This document shows positions 8,080 to 17,162 of a DNA stretch of 64,000 bases, piece after piece; position 1 is the first letter of the stretch, and every line of letters begins with the position of its first letter. This DNA is from SURF-32 sp964648365 (lineage in GTDB: Bacteria; Planctomycetota; Phycisphaerae; UBA1845): NCBI GenBank assembly GCA_964648365.1, contig CAZYLK010000006.1, positions 5,205 to 69,204 on the forward strand. The letters run 5' to 3'. The position numbers and the translations under genes are program-made. The notes under the pieces are model-generated. The model did not search any database. It was not told the DNA's origin and saw only the letters and a program-made list of their open reading frames with translations.

Positions 8080-9602
8080 GTCCGCGCTCCGCCGCCGGTC
8101 GCCGCGGACGACTCAGCCCCCGCCGTCACCGGCGGCGCCTCCTTCGAATCTCCATCCCCTCCCCCGGCCCTGAGTGCCTCCTTACCCGCTTCCCCCTTCG
8201 TGCCTTCGTGCCTGAGTGCCTCCGTGCCTTCTCCCCCCTTCGTCGCTTCGTGGCTTCTTCCCCTAGTGCCTGCTTCCAGGTCACTGGCGATGTTCACTTC
8301 GTCGATCCGCGCCTGACGGCACATGCGCATGGCCTGCGCCACCATGGCCGTCAGCGGTGGCCGCGTCGTGCCGCTGCCGGACACGCCGCACCGTACGCGC
8401 ACGGCCACACCCCACCGCGCCTCGTTGCCGCACAGCGCCTTCAGGCGGGACATCAACTGCTCCAGAATGAGCATCGCCAGGTTCGAGTCGACGCGCCGCA
8501 GGAACAGCAAGAAACGGGTGCCGTCGAAGCGACCGAGGCAATCATCGGTGCGCACCTTCCGCTGCAACAGCGCCGCGGACTCGCGGATGACCTGATCCGC
8601 AAGTTCCCACTGGCCGTTGTCGTTGAGGTGGCGAAGCTGCTCCAACGCGATCACGGCGATCACTGCCGGCTCGCCCTGCCCATAGGCCTGCTTAAGCCCG
8701 TGCTCCGCACTGGCAAAGAACGCCTCGCGAACGAGCAGCCCGGAGACCGGGTCGAGACGCCCGGCGCTGCGGCCGCGACACGCCTCGCCCAGACAGTTCC
8801 AGAAATGGTTGATCAGCAGCGCCGACGCCCGCAGCAACGGGCGATTGTCCGCCGCGTTGCCGTTGAACTGCCCAACGGTCACGACGCCGATGCGACGGGC
8901 GCCCTGCGACACGGGAAAGACCCACGCCAGCGGCTCGTCCGACTCGGCGGCGAGCGCCGTCACGAGTTCTCCCTGCGTCTGATCGCCGGCCAGGAACGCG
9001 CGGCCGCTGGTCACGACGTGCCCGATGATGCCCTTTCTCGTGCTGCGAAGCTCCTGCTGATCGAACGGATCGACCTCGCGCAGCGGCACCAGGTCTCCGC
9101 CTTCGCACAGGATGCGATAGAGCTTGACGTGCGTCGCCTGGCAGCACTGGTAGAGCACCGAGCGGGCAAACTCGCCGAACTCGGGCCAGGGGTCGTTGTC
9201 GTTGCGATTGGTCTCGAGCCAGTCGTCGAACTGCTCGATGGCGGCCGCGATGCCGCCCATCGACGTGTCCTGCACGATGACGTGCGCCTGCGTGTCCGCG
9301 TGCGTCGGATCGGTCGCAGACGGCGCCGGCAGCCGCGTCTGAGGCGCCTTGGCCGCCGTCGGTCGCGTGGACGTCGCGGTCCACGAGCCGATCGCCAGGA
9401 TCGACATCGCGCCGGCCGCGATGACGGCGGCGCTCCACGGTCGGTCCCAGAATCCCGGGGGGGGGGAAGCGCAGACGAGGGCAACCCAGAACACCGTACA
9501 CAACGACGCCAGCAGGAATCCCCGGCGCGCCCCAAGGAGGCGCGCGCCGACGCCTGCGGCGAGCACAATCGGCAACCAGGGCAGAAGTACGTTCAGGCTC
9601 AT
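8076..9602 (-). CDS. Membrane GAF plus degenerate GGDEF-domain signalling protein
   Basis: A 508-residue protein. Residues 1-70 hold hydrophobic helices (NVLLPWLPIVLAAGVGARLL, GFLLASLCTVFWVALVCA, WSAAVIAAGAMSILAIG). A GAF-like sensor follows (about 140-270; GIIGHVVTSGRAFLAGD is typical). A GGDEF-like domain spans about 285-435, starting DPVSGLLVREAF, but the signature loop reads RFDGTRFLLFL instead of GGDEF, so diguanylate cyclase activity is unlikely; it may bind nucleotide or act as a scaffold. The last 70 residues are a translated octamer repeat (SHEATKGGEGTEALRHEGTK). Ten consecutive G bases (plus strand 9457-9466) lie in the N-terminal coding part. The ATG overlaps the HD-GYP stop by four bases. 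Confidence 0.8.
   Translation of the reverse strand: MSLNVLLPWLPIVLAAGVGARLLGARRGFLLASLCTVFWVALVCASPPPGFWDRPWSAAVIAAGAMSILAIGSWTATSTRPTAAKAPQTRLPAPSATDPTHADTQAHVIVQDTSMGGIAAAIEQFDDWLETNRNDNDPWPEFGEFARSVLYQCCQATHVKLYRILCEGGDLVPLREVDPFDQQELRSTRKGIIGHVVTSGRAFLAGDQTQGELVTALAAESDEPLAWVFPVSQGARRIGVVTVGQFNGNAADNRPLLRASALLINHFWNCLGEACRGRSAGRLDPVSGLLVREAFFASAEHGLKQAYGQGEPAVIAVIALEQLRHLNDNGQWELADQVIRESAALLQRKVRTDDCLGRFDGTRFLLFLRRVDSNLAMLILEQLMSRLKALCGNEARWGVAVRVRCGVSGSGTTRPPLTAMVAQAMRMCRQARIDEVNIASDLEAGTRGRSHEATKGGEGTEALRHEGTKGEAGKEALRAGGGDGDSKEAPPVTAGAESSAATGGGART
8189..8275. repeat. Period-8 CTTCGTGC-type array inside the GAF/GGDEF-like gene
   Basis: The plus strand shows successive octamers CTTCGTGC, CTTCGTGC, CTGAGTGC, CTCCGTGC, then CTTCGTGG. 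It lies within the 3' end of the minus-strand gene and is translated as an Glu-, Gly- and Lys-rich tail outside any domain. The same unit occurs at 7627-7745 and 10936-10972. Confidence 0.8.
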
Positions 9603-10918
9603 CGGGGCGTCCCATCCTCCTTCGTCTGCTCGTCCGGTTCCTTAAGCAGCATAGCCTCAGCCTCCTCGAAGAGCGCCTGCCAGGGCCCGTCGTCCTCTGC
9701 TTCACAACGCTGCCGGATGAACCGGGCGAATTCAGCGGCCAGTTCGGGGTCGACGGTGGTCCCCGCCTCGTCCTCGATGATGCTGATCGCTTTCCGCCAG
9801 TCGAAGGCCTTGCGGTAGGAACGGCTGGAGGTCAGCGCGTCGAAGATGTCAGCCACCTGGATGATGCGCGCCTGGAGCGGGATGTCCCGCCCGGCCAGCC
9901 CGTCGGGGTACCCGCTGCCGTCGTAGCGCTCGTGGTGATGCCGGATCCCGTCGAGTGCGCCCGCCAGTTGTGGCACGCGGCGGACGACCTCGAAGCTGCG
10001 CACGGGGTGCTCCTTGATGTGCTCAAACTCCTCGTCCGTCAGCTTGCCCGGCTTTTTGAGCACTTCGTCGCGGATCCCGATCTTGCCGACGTCGTGCAGC
10101 AGCGCCGACCACTCGAGCATCTGCAAGTCTTCATGGTTCAGCCCGATCTGCCGGCCGAGTTGCGTCGCGTAGTAACCGACCCGGATGGAATGGCCGGACG
10201 TATACGGATCCTTCTGATCCACCGTCGCCACCAGCGACCGCACCAGGTCGACCGAGACCTGGCGAAGCTGGTGGTGCAGGCGGATGTTGGCGATCAGGTC
10301 GGCGCAATACGCGCACAGCACGTCCGCGAGGTTCATGTCGGCGGCGCGCAGCTCGTCGGTCGTCGTTTCGCGGACGACCAGCGCGATCATGATCAGTTCG
10401 GTGTTGCAGACGATCGGCGCCGCCAGGATTTCGACGATGCCGCTGGCGCGGGCCTCATCGGCCGCGGGCTCAACGATCACCATTTGCGCGTCCGCCGCCC
10501 GATCGAGAAACGACGCAACCCACGGGGATTCCTGAAGCCGGGACACGTCGCCGGCCAGCGATTCATAACGCCATCTCCCCTTGCCGCCGTCCGCGAAGGC
10601 GACCAGATGACGGTTGTAGGTGGCCGTGATCGTGCGGGCGAAGAGCGCCTTGACCTGCGGCTCGTCCATCACGTTGGGCAGTTGCCGCGTAATGTCGAAT
10701 ACGGCGCCGAGCTGGTCGTACAGGCCGAGTAACTCGTCCGCCATGCCGGCATGTTCGCACACGACGAGGTGCGCGGCCTGGTCGACGGTATCGAGCGCCG
10801 ACATCATGTCCCCCGCACCCTCGCCTGACCGGAGCCGCTCGCGCATGCTCTTGATCTGCACGAGCAGTCCCGCTGCGGGCGGCTGATCTGCATTCCATTG
10901 GACGGGTGTGTCAGGCAT
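9599..10918 (-). CDS. HD-GYP domain phosphodiesterase with GAF-like sensor
   Basis: A 439-residue protein. An N-terminal GAF-like region (about 60-210) precedes a full HD-GYP domain: SGHSIRVGYYATQLG, LLHDVGKIGIRDEVLKKPGKL with metal ligands His275 and Asp276, HHHERYDGSGYPDGL with the GYP triad at 336-338, and RIIQVADIFDALTSSRSYRKA. HD-GYP enzymes hydrolyse cyclic di-GMP. All expected residues are present, so it is probably active. The ATG at 10918 was chosen because the longer open frame reaches back through the response-regulator gene as an Arg-rich shadow; this start gives an 8-base overlap with that gene. It sits between a receiver protein and a degenerate GGDEF protein, suggesting phosphorelay control of cyclic di-GMP. 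Confidence 0.93.
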   Translation of the reverse strand: MPDTPVQWNADQPPAAGLLVQIKSMRERLRSGEGAGDMMSALDTVDQAAHLVVCEHAGMADELLGLYDQLGAVFDITRQLPNVMDEPQVKALFARTITATYNRHLVAFADGGKGRWRYESLAGDVSRLQESPWVASFLDRAADAQMVIVEPAADEARASGIVEILAAPIVCNTELIMIALVVRETTTDELRAADMNLADVLCAYCADLIANIRLHHQLRQVSVDLVRSLVATVDQKDPYTSGHSIRVGYYATQLGRQIGLNHEDLQMLEWSALLHDVGKIGIRDEVLKKPGKLTDEEFEHIKEHPVRSFEVVRRVPQLAGALDGIRHHHERYDGSGYPDGLAGRDIPLQARIIQVADIFDALTSSRSYRKAFDWRKAISIIEDEAGTTVDPELAAEFARFIRQRCEAEDDGPWQALFEEAEAMLLKEPDEQTKEDGTPR

Positions 10919-11327
10919 GGTGGAGGGCGGGGTCGTTGCTTTGTGGCTCCGTGGCTTCGTGGCTTCTCCCCGCCAGCAACCGCTCGATGTCGCGCACCAG
11001 CTTCGACGGCACAAACGGCTTGGGATACAGCTCCGCGCCCTGCGCCTTGAGGCGGTTGGCCAGCGCGGTCTGGTCACAGCGCGAACTCAGAACGATGATT
11101 GGAATACTCAACTTGAGTTCACCGCGGACTTTGTCCACAAGTTCGAGCCCGTTGATCTCCGGCATGTTGATGTCGGAGATGAGCATGTCCGCGCCCGCCG
11201 CCGACAGAATCTCGACCGCCGCGGCGCCCGTCCGAGCCTCCAGCGTCTGGTGGCCGTTGCGGGTCAGCCACAGCGACATGATCCGCACCGTGTGAGCGTC
11301 GTCGTCCGCGAGCAGTATCCTGGCCAT
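10911..11327 (-). CDS. Single-domain response regulator (CheY-like receiver)
   Basis: A 138-residue receiver domain with the acidic pocket LLADDD (8-10), phosphoacceptor Asp52 in LISDINMPEINGLEL, the conserved Ser/Thr region IIVLSS and Lys103 in YPKPF. There is no output domain, so it must act by protein contact, perhaps on the co-translated HD-GYP protein. The tail GRSHEATEPQSND is translated from an octamer repeat (10936-10972). The histidine kinase gene ends 59 bases upstream and is the likely partner. Confidence 0.93.
   Translation of the reverse strand: MARILLADDDAHTVRIMSLWLTRNGHQTLEARTGAAAVEILSAAGADMLISDINMPEINGLELVDKVRGELKLSIPIIVLSSRCDQTALANRLKAQGAELYPKPFVPSKLVRDIERLLAGRSHEATEPQSNDPALHHA
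10936..10972. repeat. Four-unit GCTTCGTG octamer array
   Basis: The plus strand reads GCTTTGTG, GCTCCGTG, GCTTCGTG, GCTTCTCC. It overlaps the 3' end of the response-regulator gene, where it adds about 15 residues after the receiver fold. It is related to the arrays at 7627-7745 and 8189-8275. Confidence 0.75.
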
Positions 11328-11386
11328 ACGTTTGTCCCATCCATGCGTCCGCCCGGCGGCGGCCGCGATTCAGCCGCAGCCGCCCC

Positions 11387-13315
11387 TCAACTCCCCTGCA
11401 CGCTTGACAGCGACCCGGCGCGCGACGCGACGTGCGGCAGGCGAACGATAAACGTCGATCCGGCGCCCTTTTCCGAAATCAGGTCGATGTCGCCGCCGTG
11501 TCGGCGCACGATCTCGCGCGCCGTATACAGGCCCACCCCGCTGCCGGTCTGGTTCTGGACTTCCGGATCGTGGGCGCGCTGAAACTTCTCGAACACCCGC
11601 TGATGATCGCTCGCATCGATTCCGATGCCGTTGTCCTTGACCGTGATCATCGCCTCGGTCGCGCCGACCTGGCAGCCGACGATGACGGCGCCAGACTCCC
11701 GCGTATACTTCAGCGCGTTGCCCAGCAGGTTGTTGATGACGACGGCCAGCTTGTCGCGATCAGCGTGCAGCGTCTCGATCTTGGCCGGCAGCGTCAGGCG
11801 CAGGTCGATGTTCTTCTCCTCGGCCAGTCCGCGCACGTCGCGCACGGACTCGGTCAGCAGCGTCTTGAGGTCGACGTCGCCGATCTGAAGCTGAATACTG
11901 CCGACTTCCATCTGCGAGACGCTCAGGATGTCGTCGATCAGTCGCGACAACCGGCGCGTCTCTTTGGTGATGACGTTGTAGCACTCGGTCATCACCTTCG
12001 GATCGTCGAACATGCCACTGGACAGCGTTTCCGCGTAGGCGCGGATGTTCGTCAGCGGCGCGCGCAGCTCGTGCGTGACCTGCGAGACGAAGTCCTCCCG
12101 CGCCTTCTCCGCCCGGACCTGCTGGCTGACGTCCTCAACGATGACGAGGCAGCCGTTGCCGAGATTGCCCTTACCCAGCGGAAAAACGCGAACGCGGTAG
12201 GAACTCCGGTCGGCGCCCTCTTTGGCGTCGGCGCCGCCGACTTCGCAGATTTCGTTGCAAGGCTCGAATGTGCCGCCGTCCAGCCCGGACCGCCGGATGA
12301 TCTGAAACAGCGGCGCCGCCGCCTCGCTCGGCCGGACGTCCCCCAGCGTCACCTCGCCGTCGCCGTCGGACCCGAGTTCGAAGAGCCGCCGCCCGGCCGC
12401 GTTGGCGTATTCGACCCGACCTTCCTCGTTGACGTGCAGGACGCCGCTCGGCAGCGCGTTCATCGCCTCTGCCAGCGCACCGCCCCCCGTGCGCGAAAGC
12501 ACCTTCGAAAGCTCGCCCGTCGCACGGGTCCGCTTGAGCTCATCCTGAAGCGTCTCGACCGTGTCGATCAGATGATTCCACTGCCGGGCGAGCGCGCCGG
12601 CCGAATCGGCCACGCGCAGCGCGCCCAGCTCCTGCTCGATGCGATCGCCATGCTGCCTGAGTTGCCGCGCGATGCGGGCGACGCCTCGCATCTGCCGTCG
12701 CAACCGCCTGTAGACCACCAGCAGCGCGCCGCAGGCACATAAAACAACAATGAGCGTGTCGGCATGTTCGGCCAGGCCCGCGCCGCGCGGCGGACTCGCC
12801 GGTGAAACGCCTTCGAGGAACAGTCCGATGGGCTGGTAGTCCCGCCGGATGGGCGCGCGGAGCGCGCGCATGGGACCGTTGTAACGCTCGGCCGGTAGGT
12901 CGACGATTTCCAGCCGATTCGGCGTCAGCGAGCCGGCCGCACTCAGCGGGCTGGTCGAACCGATCTCGCCCGCGTCGATCGACGCGAGCACGACCCGCTG
13001 GCCGTTCACGACACGCAGCGACGAAACGGTCAGGTCCGCGGCATGCCGGCGGACAATCCTCTGCAGCGCCGCCGTGCGCACGCTCGGGTCGGACGGATTC
13101 TCTTCCACCGCGCCAAGCCGATCGGCGAGCAGCTCAAATGCCGTTTCCGTCGCGGCACGGTAGGTCCGACCGCGGTCCTCTTCGGCGTAGCTCATGCCCA
13201 TGTGCGCCACGCCCGCCAGTCCGCCCAGATAGACAACGACGATCGAGATGCCGAACCATCGCGGCACCTCTTCCGCCTGCCAGAAGTTGCGCAGCCTTTC
13301 GGTCAGTCGCCCCAT
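11387..13315 (-). CDS. Membrane sensor histidine kinase with PAS domain
   Basis: A 642-residue kinase. Membrane helices at about 20-40 and 185-205 bracket a periplasmic sensor region; a HAMP-like linker, a PAS domain (SGVLHVNEEGRVEYANAAGRRLFELG, about 285-400) and the catalytic core follow. The HisKA motif VTHELRAPLTNIRAYAETLSSGMF contains the phospho-accepting His near residue 415. The ATPase part has N box NNLLGNALKYT, G1 DNGIGI and G2 GSGVGLYTAREIVRRHGG. All catalytic motifs are present. It is the first gene of the minus-strand regulator and pilus series and is probably the cognate kinase for the receiver protein at 10911-11327. Confidence 0.93.
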   Translation of the reverse strand: MGRLTERLRNFWQAEEVPRWFGISIVVVYLGGLAGVAHMGMSYAEEDRGRTYRAATETAFELLADRLGAVEENPSDPSVRTAALQRIVRRHAADLTVSSLRVVNGQRVVLASIDAGEIGSTSPLSAAGSLTPNRLEIVDLPAERYNGPMRALRAPIRRDYQPIGLFLEGVSPASPPRGAGLAEHADTLIVVLCACGALLVVYRRLRRQMRGVARIARQLRQHGDRIEQELGALRVADSAGALARQWNHLIDTVETLQDELKRTRATGELSKVLSRTGGGALAEAMNALPSGVLHVNEEGRVEYANAAGRRLFELGSDGDGEVTLGDVRPSEAAAPLFQIIRRSGLDGGTFEPCNEICEVGGADAKEGADRSSYRVRVFPLGKGNLGNGCLVIVEDVSQQVRAEKAREDFVSQVTHELRAPLTNIRAYAETLSSGMFDDPKVMTECYNVITKETRRLSRLIDDILSVSQMEVGSIQLQIGDVDLKTLLTESVRDVRGLAEEKNIDLRLTLPAKIETLHADRDKLAVVINNLLGNALKYTRESGAVIVGCQVGATEAMITVKDNGIGIDASDHQRVFEKFQRAHDPEVQNQTGSGVGLYTAREIVRRHGGDIDLISEKGAGSTFIVRLPHVASRAGSLSSVQGS

Positions 13316-13641
13316 GGAGTGTCCGATTCGTCCGATCCAGCCCGAAGGAACCGGCGCACAAGCCGGGTATCCGGGCGTTCCTGACGTCTATCGTTTAGGG
13401 TCGCGCTGCGCTTGACTTGCCGATTGCAGCGATAACCGAAGTGCGCTGACCGACCCGGAACCCCGGACGCAGGCGGCGGGGGAGTCCGGTTCAGCCGCAC
13501 AGCGGCCCATAAGTCAGCGTCACGCCCCTGGCCGATAACCACGCCGGACGACCCACACGCCGCCCCGGCGACCGGCGGCGGGCGCCACGGCAATACAACC
13601 CGCGCGTCGATCGTTTCTGCCCCTGGTTCCCGGAGCAGCCT
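13316..13641. other. Divergent intergenic region between the histidine kinase and the permease
   Basis: About 325 GC-rich bases separate the two divergent genes. I see no convincing open frame, no RNA gene and no promoter with both consensus boxes on either strand. Confidence 0.5.
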
Positions 13642-15429
13642 ATGGGGGCGGAAGCCGTCGTCGTACTCGTCGTTCTGCTGATCGTCTTCCTTTTCCTGGC
13701 ACTGACGTCACTTCCAGCCGACGCGGTCTGCGTCGGCGGTCTGACGCTGCTGCTGGTCTTTCCCGTGCCGGGTACGTGGAAACCTGTGCTCTCCATTCCA
13801 GACGGGCTGGCGGGCTTCGGAAACGAGGCCATGGCGACGGTGGGCGTGCTCTTCGTCGTCGTGGCCGGCCTGCGGGCCACCGGCGCGATCGACTGGCTGG
13901 CCCACCGGGTGCTCGGCCGCCCGCGCGGCGTACGCGGCGCGCTGGTTCGGGTCATCCTGCCGGTGTGCGGCATGAGCGCCTTTCTGAACAACACGCCCGT
14001 GGTGGCCATGCTCATCCCGGCCGTCAGCGACTGGGCAAAACGGCTGCGACTCAGCCCCTCCAAGCTCATGCTGCCCCTGAGCTACGCGGCCATCCTGGGC
14101 GGCACCTGCTCGCTGATCGGCACCAGCACCAACCTGGTGGTCAACGGCCTGATGACGGCGGCCACCGATCGGCCGTCGCTGGGGATGTTTGACATCGCGT
14201 GGATCGGCGTGCCCTGCGCGCTCGTCGGGTTCGGCTTCCTGGTGATTCTCGGCCCGAGGATGCTTCCCGACCGCGGAGTCTCCGCGCCGCTGGCGGACCC
14301 GCGGGAATACACCGCCGAGATGATCGTCCCGCCCGGCAGCGCCCTGGTGGGGCAGACGATCGAGGAAGGCGGCCTGCGCAGCCTCCCCGGCGCGTTTCTG
14401 GTCGAGATCGAACGCGGCGAGGAAAGCATCGTCGCGGTCGGCCCCGATCAACTGATTCACGCGGGCGACCGGCTGGTGTTTGCCGGGGTGGTTGAGTCAA
14501 TCCGCGACCTGCAGAATCTGCGCGGCCTGGCCCCGGCCACCGACCAGGTGTTCAAACTGGATGCCCCGCGGCACCGCCGCTGCCTGTTTGAGGTGGTCGT
14601 TTCCGACTCCTGTCCCATCGTCGGGCAGACCATTCGGGAAGGGCGATTTCGGACGGTGTACAACGCGGCCGTGCTGGCCGTCGCCCGAAATGGCGAGCGG
14701 CTCAGCGGCAAGATCGGCGACATCCAACTCCGCGCCGGCGACATGCTCTTGCTGGAAGCCAAGCCCTCGTTCGAAACCCAGCAGCGACACAGCCGCGATT
14801 TCTTTCTGACCCGGCCGATCGAAGACTCGACGCCGCGCCGGCACGACCGCGCCCTGATCGCGATCGGGATTCTCGTGGCCATGGTCGCCCTGGCCACGCT
14901 CGGCTGGCTGAGCATGATTCAGGCCGGCTTGCTGGCGGCCGGGATGATGATCATCACCCGCTGCTGCTCCACCGCCACCGCCCGCCAGAGCGTCGAATGG
15001 CCCGTGCTGATCGTCATCGGCGCCGCGCTCGGGTTCGGCAAGGCGCTGGACGTGTCGGGCGCCGCCCGCGCCATCGCGGACGCCGTGGTCGGCACCGCGG
15101 GCAGTCACCCCTGGCTGGCGCTGGCCGCGGTGTATCTGGTCACGTCGATCCTGACCGAGGTCATCACGAACAACGCGGCCGTGGCGCTTGTCTTTCCCAT
15201 CGCAATGGCCACGTCGCAGCAATTGGGCGTAGACTTTCAGCCCTTCATTATGGCGATCATGATGGCTGGTTCCGCCAGCTTCGCCACGCCGCTGGGCTAT
15301 CAGACCAACCTGATGGTCTACGGCCCCGGCGGCTACGTCTTCAGCGACTATCTGCGCATCGGCATCCCGATGAACCTGTTGATGGCCGTGACTTCCATCA
15401 CGTTGATTCCGCTGATCTGGAAGTTCTGA
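13642..15429 (+). CDS. SLC13/DASS-family sodium-coupled anion permease with two RCK_C domains
   Basis: A 595-residue membrane protein. The N-terminal half has four or five helices and the family motif SAFLNNTPVVAMLIPAV, with GTSTNLVVNGLM as the second helical-hairpin signature. Two soluble RCK_C (TrkA-C) domains lie between the halves (about 220-300 and 310-390; GQTIEEGGLRS and GQTIREGRFRT). The C-terminal half repeats the pattern (LTEVITNNAAVALVFPIA and ASFATPLGYQTNLMVYGPGGY). The SNT-type motif reads as NNT and TNL as expected for sulfate, phosphate or dicarboxylate carriers; the substrate cannot be told from sequence. It stands alone, divergent from the kinase and convergent with the ExeA-type gene. 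Confidence 0.9.
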   Translation: MGAEAVVVLVVLLIVFLFLALTSLPADAVCVGGLTLLLVFPVPGTWKPVLSIPDGLAGFGNEAMATVGVLFVVVAGLRATGAIDWLAHRVLGRPRGVRGALVRVILPVCGMSAFLNNTPVVAMLIPAVSDWAKRLRLSPSKLMLPLSYAAILGGTCSLIGTSTNLVVNGLMTAATDRPSLGMFDIAWIGVPCALVGFGFLVILGPRMLPDRGVSAPLADPREYTAEMIVPPGSALVGQTIEEGGLRSLPGAFLVEIERGEESIVAVGPDQLIHAGDRLVFAGVVESIRDLQNLRGLAPATDQVFKLDAPRHRRCLFEVVVSDSCPIVGQTIREGRFRTVYNAAVLAVARNGERLSGKIGDIQLRAGDMLLLEAKPSFETQQRHSRDFFLTRPIEDSTPRRHDRALIAIGILVAMVALATLGWLSMIQAGLLAAGMMIITRCCSTATARQSVEWPVLIVIGAALGFGKALDVSGAARAIADAVVGTAGSHPWLALAAVYLVTSILTEVITNNAAVALVFPIAMATSQQLGVDFQPFIMAIMMAGSASFATPLGYQTNLMVYGPGGYVFSDYLRIGIPMNLLMAVTSITLIPLIWKF

Positions 15430-15449
15430 GACGGCCTGACGCGAGGGTG

Positions 15450-17162
15450 TCAGACGACGCGCAGAACGGGACGTTCGACGTCGTCGACCAACTGGAGCAG
15501 GTCGTTCATCTGCCGCAGCAGGCGCGAGTCCGGCGCCGGAGCTTCGCGATCGGAATCGCCGGAATCCGGGTTGACGGGATGGGCCAGCGTCCGCAGGTCG
15601 CGCAGCGCTCCACGCGTTCCGGCCAGCAGCCGTGCGAGCTTCTCGTTCCCCACGCGGCGATCCGACTCGACGTGCGGTCCGACGACCGCAGCGCCGTTCC
15701 CACCCGCCAGCGCGCGCCGCGGCGCGGAAGCGGTCGCGGACGCCAGGGATACCAGTTGGTGCTCCAGCCGGTCGAAGAGCTGGCGAACCAGCGTCGCCAG
15801 TTGCTCGGCCCGCTCGGCCTGCCCGTGAAGCTGCTGATACGCGGCTCTGCCCTGCCGTTCGGCCCGGTCGGCCCGTGCCGTCGTGTCGTTGAGCCGCGCA
15901 ATCACAGCCCGCGTCTGCTCCAGCGTCACCTTGATCAGCGCGCTGAGCTTGTGCGCCTGCCGGTGACTGGCCTCTACCGATTGGCGCGACGCACGGTGTT
16001 CCTCCACGAGGCGCTTCGCCTCGTCGCAGGCGGCGTTGAGGTCATCCAGCGTCCGCCGGGCAACGTCCGACGGAGACGCCGCCATCCGTTTCAACCGAAT
16101 GGTGTCGTCCCGAAGCGCGTGAACCTGACCCGCGAGGGCTTGCACGGAAGCCGCAAGACGGTCGTAGCGGGGATCCAACGCCGCCGGCGCGGGTGCCATC
16201 GGCCGCTCCACCGGAGGTGGAACGTGGAAGTCGTGCTGCGGCGCCGCATCACCAGCGTCCGTCAGCGCCCGGGCCGCGCGGCCTTCGCCGAACGCTCGAT
16301 CGTCACCGGACTCGGTGCCTCCACGCCCGGCAACGTCGGTGGTTGAGGACGTCTCGACCAGAAGCTGCTCGACGACACGCTTCATGAACGCGCCGTCGAC
16401 GCATCGCTCGCCGCCGGAGTAGGCCGCCAGCAAAGCGTTGTCGCAGACGGTGTTGATAAGGCGCGGCAGACCCTGGGAGTACGCGTGGACGTGATCAATC
16501 GCTTCATCCTGAAAAATCATCGCGTCGGGCGCGGCCCCGGCGACTGCGAGTCGATGCCGGACGTAGTCGCCCGTCAGCGCGCGGCTGAGCGCGGTCAGGT
16601 GGAAACTGCGGAAGATGCGCTGATGAAGCTGGCGCAGCCGGGTCGAGCGGATGATCTCCTGGAGTTCAGGCTGGCCGAGGATGACGATCTGAAGCAGCTT
16701 TGCGTCGTCGGCCTCGAGATTGCCGATCATCCGAAGCTGCTCGAATGCCTCAATGGACAGGTTCTGGGCCTCGTCGAGCACCAGGACCACCGGCCGGTTG
16801 TTGGCGAACTCCGCCAGCAGATGGTCGTGCAGAATGCGCACCAGCGAGGCGTTGCTGGCTTGCTCGGGGACGGTCAGGCCGAACTCGGCGCACACCGACT
16901 CCATCAGATCGACCGCGCTCCGGGTTGAATGGGTGATGTTGGCGTAGGCGATGCGCTCGCCGAACTGGCGCATCATCATGCGCGAGACCAGCGTCTTGCC
17001 GGTGCCGACTTCGCCGGTCAGCAGGACGCAGCCCTTCATCTCCTGCACGGCGTAGACAAGCGACGCCAGGGCCTCCTCGTGATCCGGCGTGGAAAAGAAG
17101 AAGCGCGGATCGGGCGTGTTGTTGAACGGCATCAGCGTAAGGCCGAAGTAGTCCGAATACAT
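15450..17162 (-). CDS. ExeA/GspA-type AAA ATPase with coiled-coil tail
   Basis: A 570-residue protein. The N-terminal 280 residues are a typical ExeA-type ATPase: MYSDYFGLTLMPFNNTPDPRF opening, Walker A LLTGEVGTGKT, Walker B VVLVLDEAQNLS, sensor IVILGQPEL and arginine-rich LRQLHQRI. The remaining half is polar and predicted to form coiled coils (QAHKLSALIKVTLEQTRAVIARL). The ATG at 17162 gives the canonical family N-terminus; the 107 codons in front lack family similarity. ExeA-type ATPases occur in secretin assembly and, in exosortase-type exopolysaccharide loci, next to Wza-like and tyrosine-kinase genes, which is the arrangement here on the opposite strand. That makes a polysaccharide role at least as likely as a secretin role. 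Confidence 0.85.
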   Translation of the reverse strand: MYSDYFGLTLMPFNNTPDPRFFFSTPDHEEALASLVYAVQEMKGCVLLTGEVGTGKTLVSRMMMRQFGERIAYANITHSTRSAVDLMESVCAEFGLTVPEQASNASLVRILHDHLLAEFANNRPVVLVLDEAQNLSIEAFEQLRMIGNLEADDAKLLQIVILGQPELQEIIRSTRLRQLHQRIFRSFHLTALSRALTGDYVRHRLAVAGAAPDAMIFQDEAIDHVHAYSQGLPRLINTVCDNALLAAYSGGERCVDGAFMKRVVEQLLVETSSTTDVAGRGGTESGDDRAFGEGRAARALTDAGDAAPQHDFHVPPPVERPMAPAPAALDPRYDRLAASVQALAGQVHALRDDTIRLKRMAASPSDVARRTLDDLNAACDEAKRLVEEHRASRQSVEASHRQAHKLSALIKVTLEQTRAVIARLNDTTARADRAERQGRAAYQQLHGQAERAEQLATLVRQLFDRLEHQLVSLASATASAPRRALAGGNGAAVVGPHVESDRRVGNEKLARLLAGTRGALRDLRTLAHPVNPDSGDSDREAPAPDSRLLRQMNDLLQLVDDVERPVLRVV

